This document shows, one piece after another, positions 26,291-37,214 of a stretch of DNA of 64,000 nucleotides. The stretch lies in assembly GCA_003460745.1 (NCBI GenBank), contig QTVU01000011.1, positions 1 to 64,000 on the forward strand, in the 5' to 3' direction. The position numbers were made by a program, and so were the translations under genes. Position 1 is the first letter of the stretch, and each line of letters begins with the position of its first letter. A model generated the notes under the pieces. That model saw nothing but the letters and a program-made list of their open reading frames with translations, did not search any database and was not told where the DNA came from. This DNA comes from Firmicutes bacterium AM55-24TS (GTDB lineage: Bacteria; Bacillota; Clostridia; UBA1381).

Positions 26291-29200
26291 ATGAAGTGCA
26301 AAAAAGTTATAAGTCTAATTACAACATTTGCAATGTGTATATCAATGTTTTCTGCTTTTTCTGTAACGTCATTTGCAGAAAATGATAATACATATTCGTG
26401 TGATTTTATATCACTTGTCATAAATAATGCAGATACAACATACGGAACGGCTGATGATATATACGATATTGACGATTATACAAAAGCGGTTTTAACGTAT
26501 ACAGGAACATATGTATCGGCAGACGGAAAGGTTTACTTAAAGAGCAGTAAGGTTACAAATGCCAATTCGTCATACAGCAATGGAAGTTATGTATCATTTA
26601 CTGCACCGTCAGACGGAAAAGCAAGGTTTGAGGGAAAGGATATAGGTGTATATATAGATAACACATATAAGGGTTATTCAAATGGTAATTATGATATGAA
26701 AGCAGGAGAAACAATGTATTTGGGTTACAGAAAAGGAACTTCATATCTACAAAATATTACATTCACACCAACTGAAACTCCCGAAGAAACTGTAACACCA
26801 ACAGAAAATCCGATACAAACACCAAATCCACAGTCAACACCTAAAGCAGATGCTGAGAGAGAAGTCTTATATGAGGAGGATTTTGAAAACTGTACGGTCG
26901 GAGATAAAGCGTCGGGTAACAGTACAAGCGTTGACGGTTGGAAATCACCTGCCGGAACAGCAGAATTAAAAAGTGACAGCAATCAAACAATAAACAAATA
27001 TCTTGCGGTTACTTCAGGTAAAAGCGCTACTGCACGTTCAACATACAAAGGTATAACTGAAATTAATGATAATTTTGTACTTGAGGCAGATATAAAGACA
27101 ACAAATTATAAAACGAATGTTTCTAATTTTGAAGTTCTTGAAAAAACAGGTTCACTATATATGAATCACGGTTGTTACAGTAATGCAAAGTACACATTTA
27201 AAATGAACAGACCGGCGGACTTAAATAAATTTGTTATAAATAACGGTGTATCGGACAGCGGACTTTCGCTTGACAGATATGCTCAGCCGACTGTTTTGAC
27301 AAAAGAAATACCTGATGATTGGATTCATGTAAAAGTGATAGGTGATTTTACAAATAAAACGGCTACGGCATACATAACGTCACTTGACAGAAATATGGTA
27401 TATTATCACGGAAGAACAAATATGTCGGAGGATATAACATCATTTAGCTGTCTTGCACTATTGGCACCGTCAAGCGGAGTTGATACTTGCATTGACAATA
27501 TCAAAATTTCAAAAGCACTTGATTCGGATTTAAGCGAAGTATTCCATACAGTAAAAATAAATAACAGTATTGATGAATTTTCACAGTATGTCTATGACGG
27601 TGAAAGTGTTGCAAACATACCGGATATATCGGCATACGGTAAGTATTTTGAGGGCTGGAGTATTGACGGTCAACTATTAAGCTCTGACGATTTAAACAAA
27701 TATCAAATTACAAAAGATACAACAATCACAGCACAAATATCACAAGATTATATTGAAAATATTGCAGCGGTAGAATTTAATTCATTCCCGACAGACAATA
27801 TGCTTGTTATGGGACCTGATTCCGATACATATGCTGACAATGAAATTTCATTGAAGATTGTCGGTGAAAGAGGAACAAGCATAGTAACAAACCCTGATTC
27901 AAGGGTAAAAGATTATAAAATTGATTGGCAGTTTGACGGGTTCAGAACACTTGGCGGCAAGCCGACAGGTGAAAGCGGAACATTCCCGGGAACACAGGTG
28001 TATTGTGACAGTTACGGAAGTGTAACGGTAAACAGTGCAAATCAAAGTTCAGTCAATTTTAAACTAAAGAATACATCGGCTAACTATTACGGCATGGTAA
28101 CTGCCACAGTTACATATAACGGCAAGACAACCAAAGTGTCACGCCCGTTGGTACTGTTAGCTGATACAGAGGCTAATTCTGATATATACTTGCCAAAAGC
28201 CGGTTATACCGCAGATTACAACAATTACGAAAGCGGTTTAGTCGGATATACAACATCACAAAACGATATTTTAACAGGCGGTTGGTCAACAGACGGCTCT
28301 GATAAGAGTAATGTTGTTTTGAAATCAGATAATGGCGGTAAATATTTGAGTCTGTCTCGCGAACTTACAGGAAACTCATCATATATTAACAATAATGTAG
28401 GGCAGATTACATCACAAACTAATTTTGAACAAGATGTGCGTTTCGGCATAGACGGAACTGTCGGTTATATAGGCGGAAACGTGATAGAAAGCACATCAGT
28501 TGGCTTTGAATTCTCTTTCACAGATTCAAAATTCAGCTTGAACGGTACAGAAATCGGAACAGGTGAAAAGAATAAGTGGTATCACATAGTTGTAACAGCC
28601 GATCCGACAGTAAAAAAATGTATAGCAAAGATATATAACTTGGATTCAAATGGCGATTATAACGGCAAAACTCCGTTAATGCAATCTGAATTGATAAACT
28701 TCAATGCAAATTACACAACAGGCAAGTACTATAGAATTACATTATCAAAAGATAAATCGAGTTCTATAGATATAAATAATGTTAAAATTCAATCGGCACA
28801 GGTTGACACAGATTCATTTAAAATAAACGGGCAGGATACAGTTAATATTCCTGCAAGCGACAGTGTAAAAGTGCCTATGACAGTATCTGCAAATATGACA
28901 GACGGTAATATTGCATTCGGTACAGCCGAATGGAAGATTGACGATGAATTTGCAGATGGTGTTTCTGTTGAAACGGATAGCGCTGATTCACATTCGGCAG
29001 ATCTTGTCGTAAGCTCAACGGCATCTGCCGGCGACGTATCTATTAAAGCGACATTAGGCGGAAAGTCTGTAACAAAGACAGTAAAACTAATCGGTAAAAA
29101 TGACAGTATTGCGTTTGTAAAATCACCTGTCGGTGCACAAATACCGAGCAGTAACAAATATGAGGCAGTCGTTAAAAACGGAAATGCGGAAGTATTGACA

Positions 29201-32200
29201 GACAAGACTGTAACATACAAACTATACAATTCTGATAACACAACAGAATATACAGGCAGTGATATAAAAATTGCAAGTGACGGTACATTAACAGTATCAT
29301 CATCTGCAAAGCCGACAGATATCTATGTTAGAGCAATCTCAACCGATTCAAATGGTAAAACGCTTGAAAAATCGGTTAAGATAAACGTATATAATCTAAA
29401 ATTCAATTTCACAACAAGCGCAAAAGATGGTTATACATCAGTAACTTCTTCAACCGAATATAAGGAAAGCCGCGGATTTGGTATAGACGGAACTTGTGCA
29501 GACGGTGAAAGCTATATGAGCGGTCAGAATTTTGGTTTTAAACTTAACTTGACAGCAGGTGAAGTATATGAAATTACGGCAGTTTATGAGGGCACAATTA
29601 AGTGTGAAAGAGTAAATTCGTCACTTACAGGCTTTGAAAGAACTAAAAAGACATTAGAAAGTGATACATATAAAACGGCGGTATTCGGTGACGGTGTGCT
29701 CGATATTACATTCTCGGGTGACGGTAAACTATCATCATTAACAGTTGAAAAAGTAGAACGCACAGCAAACAGTAAGCCTGCATGGTGGACAATAGGCGAT
29801 TCTACGGTACAGCAAAACGGAAGTTGGGCTTATACGCTTAATAATACATTGTCTGATTATCCGAAACTATCAAATGTTATAAGTGCATTTTATAACAGCG
29901 GTCAAGCAGGACGTCAGCACCGTTCATATTATACAGAAGGTTTACTTAACAATGTCCTATGCGGTATTAAACCGGGTGACGTTGTTTCGATAAGCGGTAT
30001 GGGGACAAATGATACATCTTCAACAAAAGATGAATTTAAAGAGTATAATAACATTTATATAGACGCTATCAAAGCAATGGGCGCAAAGGTAATATTGGGC
30101 AGTTACACACCGACAGGTAATTACGGCTCAACTCAAGACAAGGTTTATGACGCAGATAATGTATTGTTCAAAGGTATGAGAACAAACAGTTACGATACCG
30201 CAATCAGAGAAGTATATAACGAAAGAGCGAACGATACAAATATTATAGGCTTTGTCGATATTGGAAAAATTGCAGATAACGTTATGACAAATGATGTACG
30301 AACAGTATATAATACTGCAATTCAAAGCGGAAAAAACGAAATTGAGGCAAGAGCAAAAGCACAGGAAAGAGCCACGGCACTTATGAGTATGTGGAAAGAT
30401 TATAATCATTATTATACAGATTTCTCAAACTATATCTTACCTCAAATAACAACTCGTGTGGCACAAATTGTGACAGGTGAAAAACAAGACGATATACCTC
30501 AAGTTATAAATCTTGAAAAGCCTGAAACGAAAAGGTTAAAAATTACAGGTACAACAATAAAGAACGGTTCAATTTTAGTTGATATTGATAAAGGTTTTGA
30601 GGGCGTTGCAATCTGTGCGCTATACGATAAAGACGGACTTTTAAAGCAGGTTGTCACTGAAACAGACAATACAGCCGAAAAAACTTTGACACTTAAAATG
30701 CCTGCAACCAAAGACGGATATGCAGTAAAAGTGATGAATTGGGACAGTTTGGATAAGATGAACCCAATCGGAAAAACGCATTCGATAAAAGTAAGCAATA
30801 TAGAAGATTTATCAGACGGAGATGATTCATCAGAAGAAATAACATCATCAGACGAATATATAGACGTATCAGAGCTTACTTCGTATGATAGCAATACATA
30901 CAGAGTTTATAACGGTGACGGAACATACGAAAGCGTCAAGGCAGAAAACGGCAAAGTTCATAATACATCAAAATCAGAAGTGACGGTAGTGCCGGAGTAT
31001 AAATTTGAATTTACCAATACTTCTTCATCAAAAGATGAATATATAAACGGATATGTAAAAGTCAATGTAAATTCTTATACAGAAGAAAAAGGTTACGGAC
31101 TTGGAAACGGTGATTATCATATTAACGAAAACGGTTGCTTGCCGACAGGTGACAATACTATAAAAATAGATGTACCTGACGGCTTTTATGACATTACTGT
31201 ATACAGAAAAGGCGGAGCGAGAGCAGATGTTTATAATAACGGTGTTCAGATTATAAATAATACTACATCATCGGGTTCACAAAACCGTCCGTCAGGATAC
31301 GGTGTAATGTATGCACCGAGAATGGAAGTTACAGGCGGTCAGATAAATCTTGCAATCGGTAATACTTCGGGCGGAAATGAGAGAGTTGCGTCGGTTGAAG
31401 TTGTCAGAGTACCAAAAAAGTATAAAAAGCAAGTTGTTTGGATAGCGGGTGACAGTGAATCTGCAAATTACTATCCACAAAATGCAGACGGTGACGACTT
31501 GGATAACAATAAAGTTATGATGACAGGCTTCGGTATGCAGCTTGAAAAGTTCTTATCACCGACAAAATATGCGGTTGCAAACTTCGGTCAGCCGAGTGCT
31601 ACTGTTAAGACTTGGTATAACGAATGTTTTGAATCGGTTAAAAAGTTAATTCAAAAAGATGATGTTTTGATTATTGACTTCGGTATTAATGATTCGGTAA
31701 GTTCATCAAATAAGATTACTATTGATGAAATGAAACAGTATATGAGTGAAATGGCGGCTATGGCGAAAGAAAAAGGCGCAGTACCTGTTCTTGTAAGCCC
31801 TGTTTACAACAGTAAATATCAGCACAAAACATATTTCACATACAGCACTTCAACAAAGATTAATGCTATAACTGAATTTGCCGAGAGTATTGGTGTGGAG
31901 TGCATAGACCTTAATAAATACACTCAATTATATGTAAATCAAGCCAAAACAGATACAAACGATACAAATTGGGCGGTTAATAATTATCAGGTAGGCGATA
32001 ACCTACACTTGACACAACATTCCGCTTTGCTTGCGTCATCATTTATTGCGGCAGAATTAAAGAGTATGGGATATGAAACAACCGATTATTCATATACATA
32101 TAAAGATTTATCGAGTCTTTCTGCCGACAGTGACAGTAAGGTTATCAGAGGTGAAGAAAACGGTGTGACAAGAGTTTATTCCGTTGCAGAGGCTGAAAAG

Positions 32201-34300
32201 TTTATAAAAGCCAATACCGAGGTTTTACCGACAACCGAAAAGAAGTGGGACTTCACAGAAAATACAACGGCGACAGAGGGTGAAAATGTACCGGTTGTGT
32301 CTGGCTCTGCGGCTTGGAACGAAACGAATCAGAATATTAAATTTAATGCAAATGTAACTGCACCGGGTACTTTGTCATTGAAATTAAACCCTGCAATAGG
32401 TAATAAGGCGAATGTTAATTTTGATTTGTATGTCGGTGCACTGGGCGGACAGATGTTTGCATACACGATTAATGACAGTGAGGGTACAAATCTTGTAAAT
32501 TGCTCATTTAACGTATATAACGGTACAGGAAGTATGGTTATTGGCAGTGAAGAAATTGCTGTTGACAGTGATGTTGCATCAGCAGTATCAAAGGTAAGCG
32601 GTGACGGTATGTCATCGTCAGTAACGCAAGTGTCAAATGAGATTAATTTTGCCACTAATACAGTTACTGTAAACATAGGTTCAAAATCATTTACAGGTAA
32701 ACTCACAGGAGCAGAAACAGGATTGATTTCAGATATATCGTTTAAGTCGGAGCGTTCAAAGAAAGCTGACAGAAGTATATATCTTGACAATCTTGTAGTA
32801 AGAGAATATGAAACCGATTCATCGGATACAGACGAAACTGCGTTCCCTAAGTTTAAAAGCGGAACATATACAAAAGACGGAAGTACAATGAAATACAGAT
32901 ATTATCTCCCTGAAAATTATGACAGTTCAGTATCGTATCCGGTAGTAATGTTCTTGCACAGCGAAACAAGAAAGGGCAACGATAATGAAAAGCAGTTGTA
33001 TAACGCACAAGATTTATTTGATAAGGTTATAGAACAGGAAAGCACAAATCCTTGTATTCTTGTTGCACCGCAATGCAGTGCAGATAGTAATTGGACTGAT
33101 TTGTCGGATATGATTGACGGAGTTGTAAATGATATTCAAAATCAGTATAGTGTAAACAATGAGAAAATATATATTGCAGGTTATTCAGAGGGTACAGAGG
33201 GCTGTTATAAGGTTGTCTCTGATAATCCCGATAAGTATGCAGGAATAATTGCAATAGCAGGAAAAGGCGATGCAACGTTGGCGCAGGCAATAGCAAAAAA
33301 TAATACAGGTGTAATGATTTTTGCGGGTGGCGAGGACGATACGGAAATTAATGATTCTTCAAAGGCAATATATAAAGCACTTGTCGAAAACGGTGCGACG
33401 AATGTTGAATATAAAGAAATTTACGGTGAAGGTCATAATATTCTGAAGTCAGCTGCGAATACATCAGGCTTGCTTGATTGGTTGTTTGCAAAGAATTTAA
33501 CAGACAATAAGACTAAAAATACAAAAACTGTTGACTTGGCTATATTTATGGGGCAGTCAAATATGGCAGGACGTGGTGAATACGCTGATGCGACAGAATG
33601 CCCGATAGGCGTAGGATATGAATTCAGAAGTGTATCAAATGCAGATATGTTATTCGGTGTATCAGAACCTTTTGGCAAGAGTGAAAACAACGATTCTATA
33701 AATGACAACGGAAGTAACGGTGTAGACAGAAGAAGTGGGGATATGGTTTCATCACTTATGAACAGCTATTATGCCGAAACAGGTGTTCCGATTGTAGGAG
33801 TCCAAGCATCAAGAGGCGGTACAAATATAGGATATTGGAATACTGCGGCACAAAAGAATGAGGCACAGTCGCGACTTACCGCCGCTAAAACCTATCTTGA
33901 AGATAACGGTTATACTGTAAATCATATCTTTATGGTTTGGTGTCAAGGCGAAGCAGACGCGGATAAAATTTATTCGGGAAGTCAGTCGGCAGCGTCATAT
34001 AAGTCACAGACGCTTAATGTGTTTGAGTATATGAAAACAGTGGGCGTTACAGATATGTTCATAGTTCAAACAGGTCACTATAACGGTGACGATGATACAG
34101 ACGGCAAACATGATGAGGCATATGTCACAGTACACGATGCACAAGCAGAACTTGCAAGTGAGAATGATAATGTTTATACAGTAGGTTCATTCCTTGAATT
34201 TAAGGAAAATATGAAAGACAATTATCATTTTCACCAAATCGCATATAATACAGTTGGCATAGCGGCAGGTAAAGCAATAGCAGAGATATACAATAACTAA
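26291..34300 (+). CDS. Giant secreted protein with four esterase modules
   Basis: A 2669-residue exported protein; AAAGGAG points to ATG 26291, not the upstream GTG at 26270. A signal peptide (to SFAE), a binding-like domain and a Pro/Thr-rich linker (about 157-187) lead into LamG-like, InlB-like and Ig-like regions. Four hydrolase modules follow. SGNH/CE12-like 1 spans about 1160-1395 (S1171 in GDST, GTND, DYNH). SGNH/CE12-like 2 spans about 1710-1930 (S1722 in GDSE, FGIND, DNLH). A CE1-like alpha/beta hydrolase spans about 2185-2405 (S2299 in GYSEG, GEGH). A SASA/CE6-like module spans about 2413-2669 (S2423 in GQSNMAG, WCQGEAD, YHFHQ). CE12 enzymes deacetylate rhamnogalacturonan. No anchor motif is seen. 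The first three sites look complete; substrates are inferred. Confidence 0.85.
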   Translation: MKCKKVISLITTFAMCISMFSAFSVTSFAENDNTYSCDFISLVINNADTTYGTADDIYDIDDYTKAVLTYTGTYVSADGKVYLKSSKVTNANSSYSNGSYVSFTAPSDGKARFEGKDIGVYIDNTYKGYSNGNYDMKAGETMYLGYRKGTSYLQNITFTPTETPEETVTPTENPIQTPNPQSTPKADAEREVLYEEDFENCTVGDKASGNSTSVDGWKSPAGTAELKSDSNQTINKYLAVTSGKSATARSTYKGITEINDNFVLEADIKTTNYKTNVSNFEVLEKTGSLYMNHGCYSNAKYTFKMNRPADLNKFVINNGVSDSGLSLDRYAQPTVLTKEIPDDWIHVKVIGDFTNKTATAYITSLDRNMVYYHGRTNMSEDITSFSCLALLAPSSGVDTCIDNIKISKALDSDLSEVFHTVKINNSIDEFSQYVYDGESVANIPDISAYGKYFEGWSIDGQLLSSDDLNKYQITKDTTITAQISQDYIENIAAVEFNSFPTDNMLVMGPDSDTYADNEISLKIVGERGTSIVTNPDSRVKDYKIDWQFDGFRTLGGKPTGESGTFPGTQVYCDSYGSVTVNSANQSSVNFKLKNTSANYYGMVTATVTYNGKTTKVSRPLVLLADTEANSDIYLPKAGYTADYNNYESGLVGYTTSQNDILTGGWSTDGSDKSNVVLKSDNGGKYLSLSRELTGNSSYINNNVGQITSQTNFEQDVRFGIDGTVGYIGGNVIESTSVGFEFSFTDSKFSLNGTEIGTGEKNKWYHIVVTADPTVKKCIAKIYNLDSNGDYNGKTPLMQSELINFNANYTTGKYYRITLSKDKSSSIDINNVKIQSAQVDTDSFKINGQDTVNIPASDSVKVPMTVSANMTDGNIAFGTAEWKIDDEFADGVSVETDSADSHSADLVVSSTASAGDVSIKATLGGKSVTKTVKLIGKNDSIAFVKSPVGAQIPSSNKYEAVVKNGNAEVLTDKTVTYKLYNSDNTTEYTGSDIKIASDGTLTVSSSAKPTDIYVRAISTDSNGKTLEKSVKINVYNLKFNFTTSAKDGYTSVTSSTEYKESRGFGIDGTCADGESYMSGQNFGFKLNLTAGEVYEITAVYEGTIKCERVNSSLTGFERTKKTLESDTYKTAVFGDGVLDITFSGDGKLSSLTVEKVERTANSKPAWWTIGDSTVQQNGSWAYTLNNTLSDYPKLSNVISAFYNSGQAGRQHRSYYTEGLLNNVLCGIKPGDVVSISGMGTNDTSSTKDEFKEYNNIYIDAIKAMGAKVILGSYTPTGNYGSTQDKVYDADNVLFKGMRTNSYDTAIREVYNERANDTNIIGFVDIGKIADNVMTNDVRTVYNTAIQSGKNEIEARAKAQERATALMSMWKDYNHYYTDFSNYILPQITTRVAQIVTGEKQDDIPQVINLEKPETKRLKITGTTIKNGSILVDIDKGFEGVAICALYDKDGLLKQVVTETDNTAEKTLTLKMPATKDGYAVKVMNWDSLDKMNPIGKTHSIKVSNIEDLSDGDDSSEEITSSDEYIDVSELTSYDSNTYRVYNGDGTYESVKAENGKVHNTSKSEVTVVPEYKFEFTNTSSSKDEYINGYVKVNVNSYTEEKGYGLGNGDYHINENGCLPTGDNTIKIDVPDGFYDITVYRKGGARADVYNNGVQIINNTTSSGSQNRPSGYGVMYAPRMEVTGGQINLAIGNTSGGNERVASVEVVRVPKKYKKQVVWIAGDSESANYYPQNADGDDLDNNKVMMTGFGMQLEKFLSPTKYAVANFGQPSATVKTWYNECFESVKKLIQKDDVLIIDFGINDSVSSSNKITIDEMKQYMSEMAAMAKEKGAVPVLVSPVYNSKYQHKTYFTYSTSTKINAITEFAESIGVECIDLNKYTQLYVNQAKTDTNDTNWAVNNYQVGDNLHLTQHSALLASSFIAAELKSMGYETTDYSYTYKDLSSLSADSDSKVIRGEENGVTRVYSVAEAEKFIKANTEVLPTTEKKWDFTENTTATEGENVPVVSGSAAWNETNQNIKFNANVTAPGTLSLKLNPAIGNKANVNFDLYVGALGGQMFAYTINDSEGTNLVNCSFNVYNGTGSMVIGSEEIAVDSDVASAVSKVSGDGMSSSVTQVSNEINFATNTVTVNIGSKSFTGKLTGAETGLISDISFKSERSKKADRSIYLDNLVVREYETDSSDTDETAFPKFKSGTYTKDGSTMKYRYYLPENYDSSVSYPVVMFLHSETRKGNDNEKQLYNAQDLFDKVIEQESTNPCILVAPQCSADSNWTDLSDMIDGVVNDIQNQYSVNNEKIYIAGYSEGTEGCYKVVSDNPDKYAGIIAIAGKGDATLAQAIAKNNTGVMIFAGGEDDTEINDSSKAIYKALVENGATNVEYKEIYGEGHNILKSAANTSGLLDWLFAKNLTDNKTKNTKTVDLAIFMGQSNMAGRGEYADATECPIGVGYEFRSVSNADMLFGVSEPFGKSENNDSINDNGSNGVDRRSGDMVSSLMNSYYAETGVPIVGVQASRGGTNIGYWNTAAQKNEAQSRLTAAKTYLEDNGYTVNHIFMVWCQGEADADKIYSGSQSAASYKSQTLNVFEYMKTVGVTDMFIVQTGHYNGDDDTDGKHDEAYVTVHDAQAELASENDNVYTVGSFLEFKENMKDNYHFHQIAYNTVGIAAGKAIAEIYNN

Positions 34301-34353
34301 AAAAGTATTCTTTTAGTTTTGTGTAAATACAAAATGGTATAGAAAATTTTATT

Positions 34354-34385
34354 TAAGCGGACGGAATTAAATTTCGTCCGCTTTT
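34354..34385 (+). terminator. Terminator after multi-esterase gene
   Basis: Arms AAGCGGACG / CGTCCGCTT with an 11-base loop, followed by a short T-run. Confidence 0.75.
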
Positions 34386-34652
34386 ACGTTATCAAAAAAA
34401 TCAGCAATCGTCAATAGCGGATTCTATCAGCAAAGAAGAACTCCAACTAAGAATGAAGCTCATATCCAATCACGACGGCGACTAATCCATTTTTCATGAC
34501 GTCCATTATTGCAAGGTATAGCATTTTAAACAAACCTAAATATTTCAGGTATCCCCAAGCGGTTTGTGCACTTATCTGCACAACTAACACGATAGAAAAA
34601 TTTAAAATAATACACTTTTTAAAATTTTACATCTTCTTTTCGATTTTTTCCA
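34386..34652. other. Intergenic gap with possible gene remnant
   Basis: The gap between the multi-esterase terminator and the ABC importer promoter holds no complete gene. On the plus strand, 34399-34485 is open in one frame with gene-like content (SISKEELQLRMKLISNHDGD then TAA) but no start codon or ribosome site, so it looks like the tail of a lost gene. The remainder is AT-rich with no clear motif. Confidence 0.35.
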
Positions 34653-34681
34653 TTGAAGATATTAATGATTTTAGTTAAAAT
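34653..34681 (+). promoter_or_regulatory. Promoter of the rhamnose-type ABC importer
   Basis: TTGAAG at 34653-34658 and TAAAAT at 34676-34681 have 17-base spacing, 36 bases before the ATPase ATG. Confidence 0.5.
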
Positions 34682-34717
34682 AAAGTCAACAAATAAACAA
34701 AGAAAGGAATGAGAGAG

Positions 34718-36208
34718 ATGTCTGAATACATTCTTGAGCTAAAAGGAATAACGAAAATATTCCCCGGAGTAAAGGCTCTTGATAATGTTCACTTTCAGTT
34801 AAAACAAGGTGAAATACATGCTCTTATGGGTGAAAACGGTGCAGGAAAATCAACATTCATAAAAGTTATCACCGGAGTACATCAAGCTGAAGAAGGTGAA
34901 ATATTCATTAACGGCGAAAAAGTAGAAATAAAAAATCCTAAAGATGCACAAAAATTAAGTATTGCCGCTATTTATCAGCACGGTACGGCATATCAACATT
35001 TAAGTGTAACGGAAAACATTTTCATAGGGCACGAGAAAATGACAAAGTTCCATACAATTGATTGGAAACAAATGCACAAGGATGCAAAAGCACTTTTGGA
35101 GAGATTGGGAAGTGACATTGACCCACATTCAAGTATGGGTAATCTGACAGTTGCGGAACAACAGATAGTAGAAATTGCAAAAGCCATTTCTACAAATGCA
35201 AAAATAATCATAATGGACGAGCCTACGGCGGCTCTTTCAAAAAGAGAATGTGAGGAATTATACAGAATTACAGAACAACTTAGAGATGAAGGCTGTTCAA
35301 TAATATTTATCTCGCATCGTTTTGAAGATATGTACAGACTTGCTACAAGAGTAACCGTATTTCGTGACTCACAGTACATAGGTACATGGAATGTAGATGA
35401 AATTTCAAATGAAGTATTGATTTCAAAAATGGTCGGACGTGAAATTTCTCAAATTTATCCTAAGCAAGAAGTTGAAAGAGGAGAAGAAATTTTCAGAGTT
35501 GAGGGATTATCAAGGACAGGGTACTACAAAGATGTTTCTTTTTCACTTCACAAGGGCGAAATCTTTGCTATGACAGGACTTGTCGGTGCAGGACGAACAG
35601 AAGTATGTCAAGGTATTATGGGTATTGAAAGACCCGATAAAGGAAAGGTCATTTTGGAAGGAAAAACACTTTCAATAAGACATCCGTCAGACGCTATGAA
35701 AGCAGGTATCGGATATTTGCCTGAGGACAGACAGAAACAAGGTCTGATTCTTGATTGGGGATTGGGACAAAACGTAACATTATCAACACTTGAAAAATTT
35801 ACTAAGTTCACTGTTATAAACAGAAAAGCAGAACGTGAACGTTCAAAAGAACTTTTGGAAAAAGTTAAAACAAAGGCTCTTTCTGTATTTGATAAGGCGT
35901 CAAGTTTGTCAGGCGGTAATCAACAAAAGGTTATCGTAGCAAAGGTTTTAAATTCCGATTTGAAAGTAGTTATCCTTGACGAACCGACAAAGGGTGTCGA
36001 TGTAGGTGCAAAAGCACAGATATATGAAATTATGTCAGAATTGGCGGCACAAGGTTTCGGAGTAATAATGATTTCTTCGGAAATGCCGGAAGTATTGGGT
36101 ATGGCAGATACAATCCTTGTTATGAAAGAGGGCAGAGTATCTAAGATTTTTGCAGATGCAACAGGCGTTACTCAAGAACAAATTCTTGAGGCCGCAATGA
36201 ATATGTAG
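34718..36208 (+). CDS. Sugar ABC importer ATPase (RhaT/RbsA type)
   Basis: A 496-residue ATPase with two fused nucleotide-binding domains, the arrangement of ribose/rhamnose/galactose importers. Domain 1 has Walker A GENGAGKST and Walker B IIMDEPTAALS. Domain 2 has the degenerate loop GLVGAGRTE, signature SLSGGNQQKV and Walker B VVILDEPTKGVDVG, as is usual in this family. ATG 34709 abuts AAAGGA, so ATG 34718 (MSEYILELKG) is preferred. It powers uptake through the two permeases that follow. The substrate is suggested by the RhaS-like binding protein downstream. Confidence 0.9.
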   Translation: MSEYILELKGITKIFPGVKALDNVHFQLKQGEIHALMGENGAGKSTFIKVITGVHQAEEGEIFINGEKVEIKNPKDAQKLSIAAIYQHGTAYQHLSVTENIFIGHEKMTKFHTIDWKQMHKDAKALLERLGSDIDPHSSMGNLTVAEQQIVEIAKAISTNAKIIIMDEPTAALSKRECEELYRITEQLRDEGCSIIFISHRFEDMYRLATRVTVFRDSQYIGTWNVDEISNEVLISKMVGREISQIYPKQEVERGEEIFRVEGLSRTGYYKDVSFSLHKGEIFAMTGLVGAGRTEVCQGIMGIERPDKGKVILEGKTLSIRHPSDAMKAGIGYLPEDRQKQGLILDWGLGQNVTLSTLEKFTKFTVINRKAERERSKELLEKVKTKALSVFDKASSLSGGNQQKVIVAKVLNSDLKVVILDEPTKGVDVGAKAQIYEIMSELAAQGFGVIMISSEMPEVLGMADTILVMKEGRVSKIFADATGVTQEQILEAAMNM

Positions 36209-36224
36209 GAGGTGTAATTTAATT

Positions 36225-37214
36225 ATGAAGTTAAAAAAATTCTTTTCATCGAATATTCGTGAAATCAGCTTAATTATTGTAATGATTGCACTTTCTGTAT
36301 TTATTGAAATAAGAAGTGGAGGAAACTTCTTCACACTTGAAAACATTTCCGATATGTTCACAGAAACGGCAGTTCTTGCAATTACGGCGGTAGGCATGAT
36401 GATGGTAATTATCACGAGCGGTATCGACCTTTCAATCGGCTCGATAATGGCGTTGGGTGCAATGGTCGGCGGAACGATACTTAAAAATAATCAAGCAGTT
36501 CCCGGAGTGGTAATAATTTTAGTATCGATAGCAGTCGGTATCGTATGTGGTTTCATAAACGGTACATTGGTTGCTAAACTGAAAATATTACCTATTATCG
36601 CAACACTCGGTATGATGAATATATATCGCGGACTTACATATTTAGTTGCTAACGGAAGTTGGGTAAAACAACAGGAAATGGGTACAAAGTTTCTGTCAAT
36701 CGCGACAGGAAAGTTTCTTGGTATAAATAATCTTATAGTTGTAGCAATAGTTGTTTATATAATTGCCGCATTCTTCCTAAATAAAACCCGTACGGGCAGA
36801 AAGATTTATGCGGTAGGAAACAGTGAAGAAAGTGCAAGAGTTTCGGGTATCAAAACAGATCGAACATTAATTATGGTTTATACTATATTAGGTGCGGTAG
36901 CCGGCTTAGGCGGTATACTTTATGTATGTAAATACGGAGTTGCTCAAGGTGAAACTTGTACCGGATACGAAATGAATGTAATCGCAGCTTGCGTACTTGG
37001 CGGTGTAAGCATTAATGGCGGTACAGGCAGAGTACAAGGCGTATTGTTGGGTGCTGTATTACTTGGTATTCTTAACAACGCAATGCCGCTTATCCATGTA
37101 TCTTCATTCTGGCAAGAGGCAATTCGCGGTTTGATTATACTTCTTTCAATTATAGCAAACTCGTTAATTCAAAGAAACGTTGAAATGAAAGCATTGAGAA
37201 GGAGGAATATCTGA
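36225..37214 (+). CDS. Sugar ABC importer permease 1 (RhaP/RbsC type)
   Basis: A 329-residue inner-membrane permease of the BPD_transp_2 family with 8-10 helices. The EAA-like loop signature GNSEESARVSGI and the ITSGIDLSIGSIMALGAMVGG stretch (shown in part) are typical of RbsC-like permeases. AGGAGGTG overlaps the end of the ATPase gene and leads to ATG 36225. Its stop codon overlaps the ATG of permease 2 (TGATG), so the two are translationally coupled and likely form a heterodimer. Confidence 0.9.
   Translation: MKLKKFFSSNIREISLIIVMIALSVFIEIRSGGNFFTLENISDMFTETAVLAITAVGMMMVIITSGIDLSIGSIMALGAMVGGTILKNNQAVPGVVIILVSIAVGIVCGFINGTLVAKLKILPIIATLGMMNIYRGLTYLVANGSWVKQQEMGTKFLSIATGKFLGINNLIVVAIVVYIIAAFFLNKTRTGRKIYAVGNSEESARVSGIKTDRTLIMVYTILGAVAGLGGILYVCKYGVAQGETCTGYEMNVIAACVLGGVSINGGTGRVQGVLLGAVLLGILNNAMPLIHVSSFWQEAIRGLIILLSIIANSLIQRNVEMKALRRRNI

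Noticed and set aside
26270..34300. GTG start 21 bases before the multi-esterase ATG
   Set aside because: The GTG frame contains the AAAGGAG ribosome site; a signal peptide starts cleanly at ATG 26291.
34496..34678. 60-codon plus-strand open frame before the importer
   Set aside because: No ribosome site, low-complexity Phe/Ile-rich composition and no motif. The region is more likely non-coding.
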